Shown one piece after another: positions 59,907 through 64,000 of a stretch of DNA of 64,000 nucleotides (positions within the stretch are counted from its first letter, which is position 1; each line of letters opens with the position of its first letter). The stretch is from assembly GCA_014706295.1 (NCBI GenBank), contig JACSVZ010000002.1, positions 23,780,757-23,844,756 of the forward strand, written 5' to 3'. The notes below the pieces were generated by a model. The model worked only from the letters and a program-made list of their open reading frames with translations, made no database searches and was not told where the DNA came from. The translations under genes and the position numbers were made by a program. The DNA is from Lycocorax pyrrhopterus obiensis. Taxonomy: Eukaryota; Chordata; Aves; Passeriformes; Paradisaeidae.

Positions 59907-62900
59907 TTATCCTGAATCCGAATTTGAACCAGCAGTCTTCTTTTTCTTCTTTTTACCATGTTTCTTGTGCTTCTTTCTCTTTTTTGTTTTATCCTAAAAA
60001 AAAAAAACCCACGAAGTTATTGTATAATACAATTACCATCTATTACATTCTGCTAATGCCAAATGAGAGCACAGAAAGGGTATCTTTTGAAAGATGCTTC
60101 AAAAGAGATTTCTACAGAAGCCTATTGAGAAATCACAAAAGAAATACTTTACACAGCAATTTGCACTATTATGAGCAGTCTTCAATTTAAATTTATCTCC
60201 ACCATAGTATGGCTATTTCACACCTCTCATCACCGTCACGATTACATTTCCTAATCTTTTAAATGATTTTCAGAGCATTACAGATTACTGAGAAAGTAAT
60301 AAGGAAGTGCTGTGACCAGTAGTGACGTCTTACATATTTGGGAATAACTAGGATGTTTACAGATTTTAAAGTAAGCGCTTAAATTCACTGTGTACCATTA
60401 AATAGCTCAACTGCACTTGGCTAGACCAGCTTGTTTAAAATAAACCAATTATGATCTCAACTGTAAATACAAATACACTTAAATTAACCCTACTGGATTC
60501 AGTCCTGAAGGTAGTATGCTGATCACTGTAATACAGAAGCTGAGAGATGCAGTCTTGTCTTTTTGCAAGCAGAATTTCAACTGAAATTCTCAAATAGGTG
60601 TGGCATTACAAAAATGAAACAATCAGTATTAAAGCTTTGTTTTATACGTATTCCTTACACATACAAATCTTGTATGAAAAAGACCGTATGCAATCACTAG
60701 AAATGTTATGGCAAACGGTTCATATGAGTCTGAAAAAACAAACAAGTTCCATGGAAAAATGTGTACTGAGTATCACTGATACTCCTATGCCTGTATTTTT
60801 AGGTGACTAATGTAGACCTTCCCTTTGCCCTACCTCATCTCAACAACTGAGATGCCTAATAAGGAACACTGCTGCTGACAGGGAAGACAGACACCCAGAC
60901 ATCTCAAGTGGGCACTCAGGATCCCAAATCCACTATACTCCTAACTGAGGAACCTCAGGTACATGTGGTAAATCTGGATTCTACATAAATCACTACTGAA
61001 CCTGCCTCTCACTTTTACCAACAGATACAAATAAAAAAATTGAGAAAAGTAACAGGTTGCCGGCAGCTTTTTATTTGGTCGGGGGAAGAGTTCTAATGGC
61101 GTAGATGTTGCAGCAATTATGTCCTAAGGCCCCTTCCATGGTGGCAGAGAAGGCTTACCAAGGAATTACACACAATGTTAATGAAGGAACAGCACTGATA
61201 TGTCTGTGTGACAAACTGCTCCCCTACTTGGTATCACACAGGTATTAGTAGTTCTGGGACATTGATACAGAATAAAATATATTCTACATTAAGTGTTAAA
61301 GTTGTATAAATCTCAAATCACATACAGGTAAAAGAGTGACAAATTCTTCTTTAATTCAATAGTTGAAAAAGTGACTTCAGCAAGTAAACAGAGAAACTGT
61401 TAATTTAAATGTAACAGCAGACTATTGCTATAAACATTTATATTAGTGAACAATGTGAAACTGGAAATTAACCGAGTACAGAGTATTTATATCCTAAAAC
61501 TACAGTATGAGTAAGAGAGATACTTGCTGTTTTCTCTTTTTCCTCATTGCTTTTCTTCTTTTTCGCTTGCACCTAAAGAAAATTCAACCAAATGTAGCAT
61601 CCATAAAAAGTTGATTCTCAAGAAAATGAATTCAAAATTACTTGTAGGTGATAGAAGCTAGACTAAACAACCCTTAAAAGTTTATTTTAAAAGGAAAAAT
61701 ACAAACAACTTTGAGTGCACTGCACTCTTCAATTCACCTGTTGAAGAGCAGAACAATTTCTACAACGTATTAAAAGTAAGCTAGTGCATTCATTCACTCA
61801 TATGAATCAGTAAGCTACAAGCACTGTAACATCTGAAACTGAGGATTCACACTGACCTCCTCTGTCTGATCCGATTCAGACACAGATTCTGACGATAAAG
61901 GTCCATCACCACGATCTGCTTTCTTCCTTTTCCTGTGATGATTTTTACCTTCCTACACAAAATAATAATATTTGTGAGTAAAGTCGGACCTTTCAAATTT
62001 TATAAAACTTCTGCTTAAAATTTAAGATTGAAATATCACTTCTAAGTTGTGAAATATTTTGAAGTATTATTGACATTAAACTAGTTACCCATCATCATCA
62101 CACTACCCTACCACACTGTTAAAATGCTTTTGGTGAAAATAATTTTCTGTATATTCCTTTTTCTTGTTACCAAGATACAGCAACTTTCTAAAAGTGAGAG
62201 GAATAATAGTCTCTTATTTTAAATAATAACACATGAAGGAGTAAGCATTTGAAAAGAAAACGTTTCACCACTTTTAAATAATGAGTAACTGAAGATGTCT
62301 CAATATATACATACAAACGCTGTAGCTTCAGACTCTTGCTTTGTTCATGAAAGAAAAAGCTCCCTCTGTGTATCTGTTGAACCAGGACAAGCTGTTCCTG
62401 CCAGGTGTACTTCCAACACATCATATTTAATTCCAGTGCATTTAAAGGGTAGTTTTTAAAACATTTTGATGCTGTGTGAGATTGTTCTGATGAGCCACTT
62501 TTCTGCTCCCCGCACTTCCTTTGCTCTGGACAAGGCAACACGTTTTTAAGACTGAAGGTACTTTCTCTCACTCAATTTCTAAGACCAGAAACTTCCCAAA
62601 AGAACTCATGAAAAGTGCACAGGATGCAGCCCATCTGACATATGGGGGATCTGCAGGTAGGGGAAGAAAGACCTCTAGTCCCCAATGCCCTTTGCTTTCA
62701 GAAGATGTGTGAAAGCAGTGCTACAATAAGGGACTATGGTAGATACTTGGTCTTCAAAGAGAAGCCATTCAAAAGGATGAGATGGGAAACGGACACTGTA
62801 AAATAGAAGCAGGAGCAACGGGGGGGGGGGGAATCAATACATTTGCCTCATGCAATGGAGAATTTGGACATCGAAGTCAATACTATTGACTGGAGCAGTA

Positions 62901-63643
62901 GAGGCCAACATGATAAGAAAGAAAGGTAACTGGAGAGAAAGACAAGGATGGACTCTGAAAGCATTTTTAGTTTACCCATACTGTATGAATAACTAAAATT
63001 GAAGTCAATTAGATTGTTTACATTAAAGATAATGGATGAGTGTACAAAATGGTGTGGCGGTGGGACGGAGAAAGGATTTTCATGCTTAGAGAAATGACAG
63101 AATAAGGTAGATTTTCTTATACTTTTTCTCTGCAATTCTTCAAAGCTGTCATAAGTATAGTATCTGTAATTATGACTACATTTAAATAAAGAGATCCTCT
63201 GCTTACGCTTCTTAATTTACAGCAACAAGCCAATAACCTACCAGGTATGCCACTGAAAATACCATCACACATATTTTTAGCTCAATGTGACAGCTAAAGG
63301 TAAACCCCAAAACACTAGAATGCAGCTGATGTGCTCTAGCAGATTAGATACAGTTTTGATTTGCCTTTGTAACAAGAACAGATCCAGTGGTTTCCACTAA
63401 GAACAATTACTAAAACAGGAGCTGAACCCAACTAAAAGTCTACTTCAAATTGGGTGCACTGGATACCTTCTGACTGTGTGGGTTTCGACAGAAAATTTCC
63501 ATAGATGTAAAGTGAGGCATACAATATTAAAAATGAAAGCTCCATTATGTATGCAACATGCAGTTCTGATCGAAGGATTTTAAGAATAAAAATACCTTCT
63601 CTTTTTCACAGTCTTCCTTTGACCTCTTCTTTTTTGTGCTATC
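59907..63643 (-). CDS. FAM133B: FAM133B, C-terminal four exons (partial)
   Basis: Visible exons in coding order: 63596-63643, 61857-61952, 61528-61572 and 59907-59993, giving 91 residues before TAA. The 5' exons lie beyond 64000. The peptides are extremely Lys-rich, with an acidic Ser cluster (GPLSSESVSESDQTEE) and then VQAKKKKSNEEKEKT, DKTKKRKKHKKHGKKK and a final SNSDSG. This layout matches the FAM133 C-terminus, and position and strand match human. FAM133B is a poorly characterised, probably nuclear protein with a low-complexity basic tail. The intron between 59993 and 61528 needs a GC donor. A run of 12 G lies at 62820-62831 in an intron. Confidence 0.92.
61526..61527 (-). other. FAM133B: GC splice donor of the last FAM133B intron
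   Basis: The penultimate exon ends GAGAAAACA and the intron begins GCAAGTATCT. The final exon (GATAAAACAAAAAAG) must be read in phase 0 to give the conserved KTKKRKKHKKH tail. Using the GT four bases downstream gives GCA-AGA-TAA, ending the protein 27 residues early. Confidence 0.85.
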
Positions 63644-64000
63644 CTAAATAGAAAGGAAAACAAACCATAACAAAATCATTTCATGAAAAAGGAAGAAATC
63701 CCCAAAGCAGTCTGACCCACAGTCTTTTTATATCTATTAAAGGTAATTCTTCAAGATTGTCCTTTCTACCTTGCAGTTGACAAGAATAATATAAAAAGCT
63801 GTAATTTTGATGCAGCTGCTTTCCTGATCCAGCAGCATGAGAAGGTCTGTATGGAATCAAATAACAGCATCCTTGCGGGAAACTTAAGAGAGCCTGTAGG
63901 AAGGGTATCAGCTATCACTGCTGTAACCACATATAACATGTAGCAGTTGGGAGTCTTTATTCTTTATCCATGTCCATCTCTGCTGAACAGATGGGGTTAA

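Overview
The window is nuclear DNA from a bird. The protein-coding genes are vertebrate, in multi-exon form with GT-AG (and a few GC-AG) introns. The interspersed repeats are CR1 LINE 3' ends and one LTR of a type I recall as common in bird genomes. Gene order matches human 7q21.2: ANKIB1 (last coding codons, +), GATAD1 (+), PEX1 (-), RBM48 (+) and FAM133B (-, last four exons). One extra gene sits between RBM48 and FAM133B. It is an intact six-exon EF-hand gene of the calaxin (CLXN/EFCAB1) family, which human lacks at this position.

Layout. 1-2470: ANKIB1 C-terminus and 3'UTR. 2471-6800: intergenic DNA with three CR1 fragments, the last one abutting the GATAD1 CpG-rich promoter. 7069-10094: GATAD1 in five exons (253 aa), followed by 3'UTR. 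About 12.1-22.0 kb: gene-poor DNA with CR1 relics and one orphan exon-like frame at 18995-19093. 22197-45458: PEX1 in 24 exons (1290 aa). 45459-45714: a 256-bp head-to-head promoter with three CCAAT boxes, shared by PEX1 and RBM48. 45715-52177: RBM48 in five exons (357 aa), with a CR1 in intron 1 and a complete solo LTR in intron 3. 52590-57267: the calaxin-like gene (206 aa), tail-to-tail with RBM48, with an RFX X-box-like motif 27 bp upstream of its start codon. 58133-63643: FAM133B 3'UTR and C-terminal exons.

The genes do not form one pathway. PEX1 is the peroxisomal AAA ATPase that recycles PEX5 together with PEX6. RBM48 is a minor-spliceosome factor. GATAD1 is a chromatin factor. The calaxin-like product is expected in motile cilia. 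ANKIB1 is an RBR ubiquitin ligase, and FAM133B is a lysine-rich nuclear protein.

Exon borders were derived by hand from splice sites, reading phase and family similarity. Every intact gene closes in frame across all its junctions. The most unusual result is that three introns, in three consecutive minus-strand genes (PEX1, calaxin-like, FAM133B), need GC-AG splicing to keep the conserved frame. In two of them a GT donor lies four bases downstream and would truncate the protein. No wholly new system was found. The best leads are the calaxin-like paralogue with its X-box, the GC-AG introns and the orphan exon.
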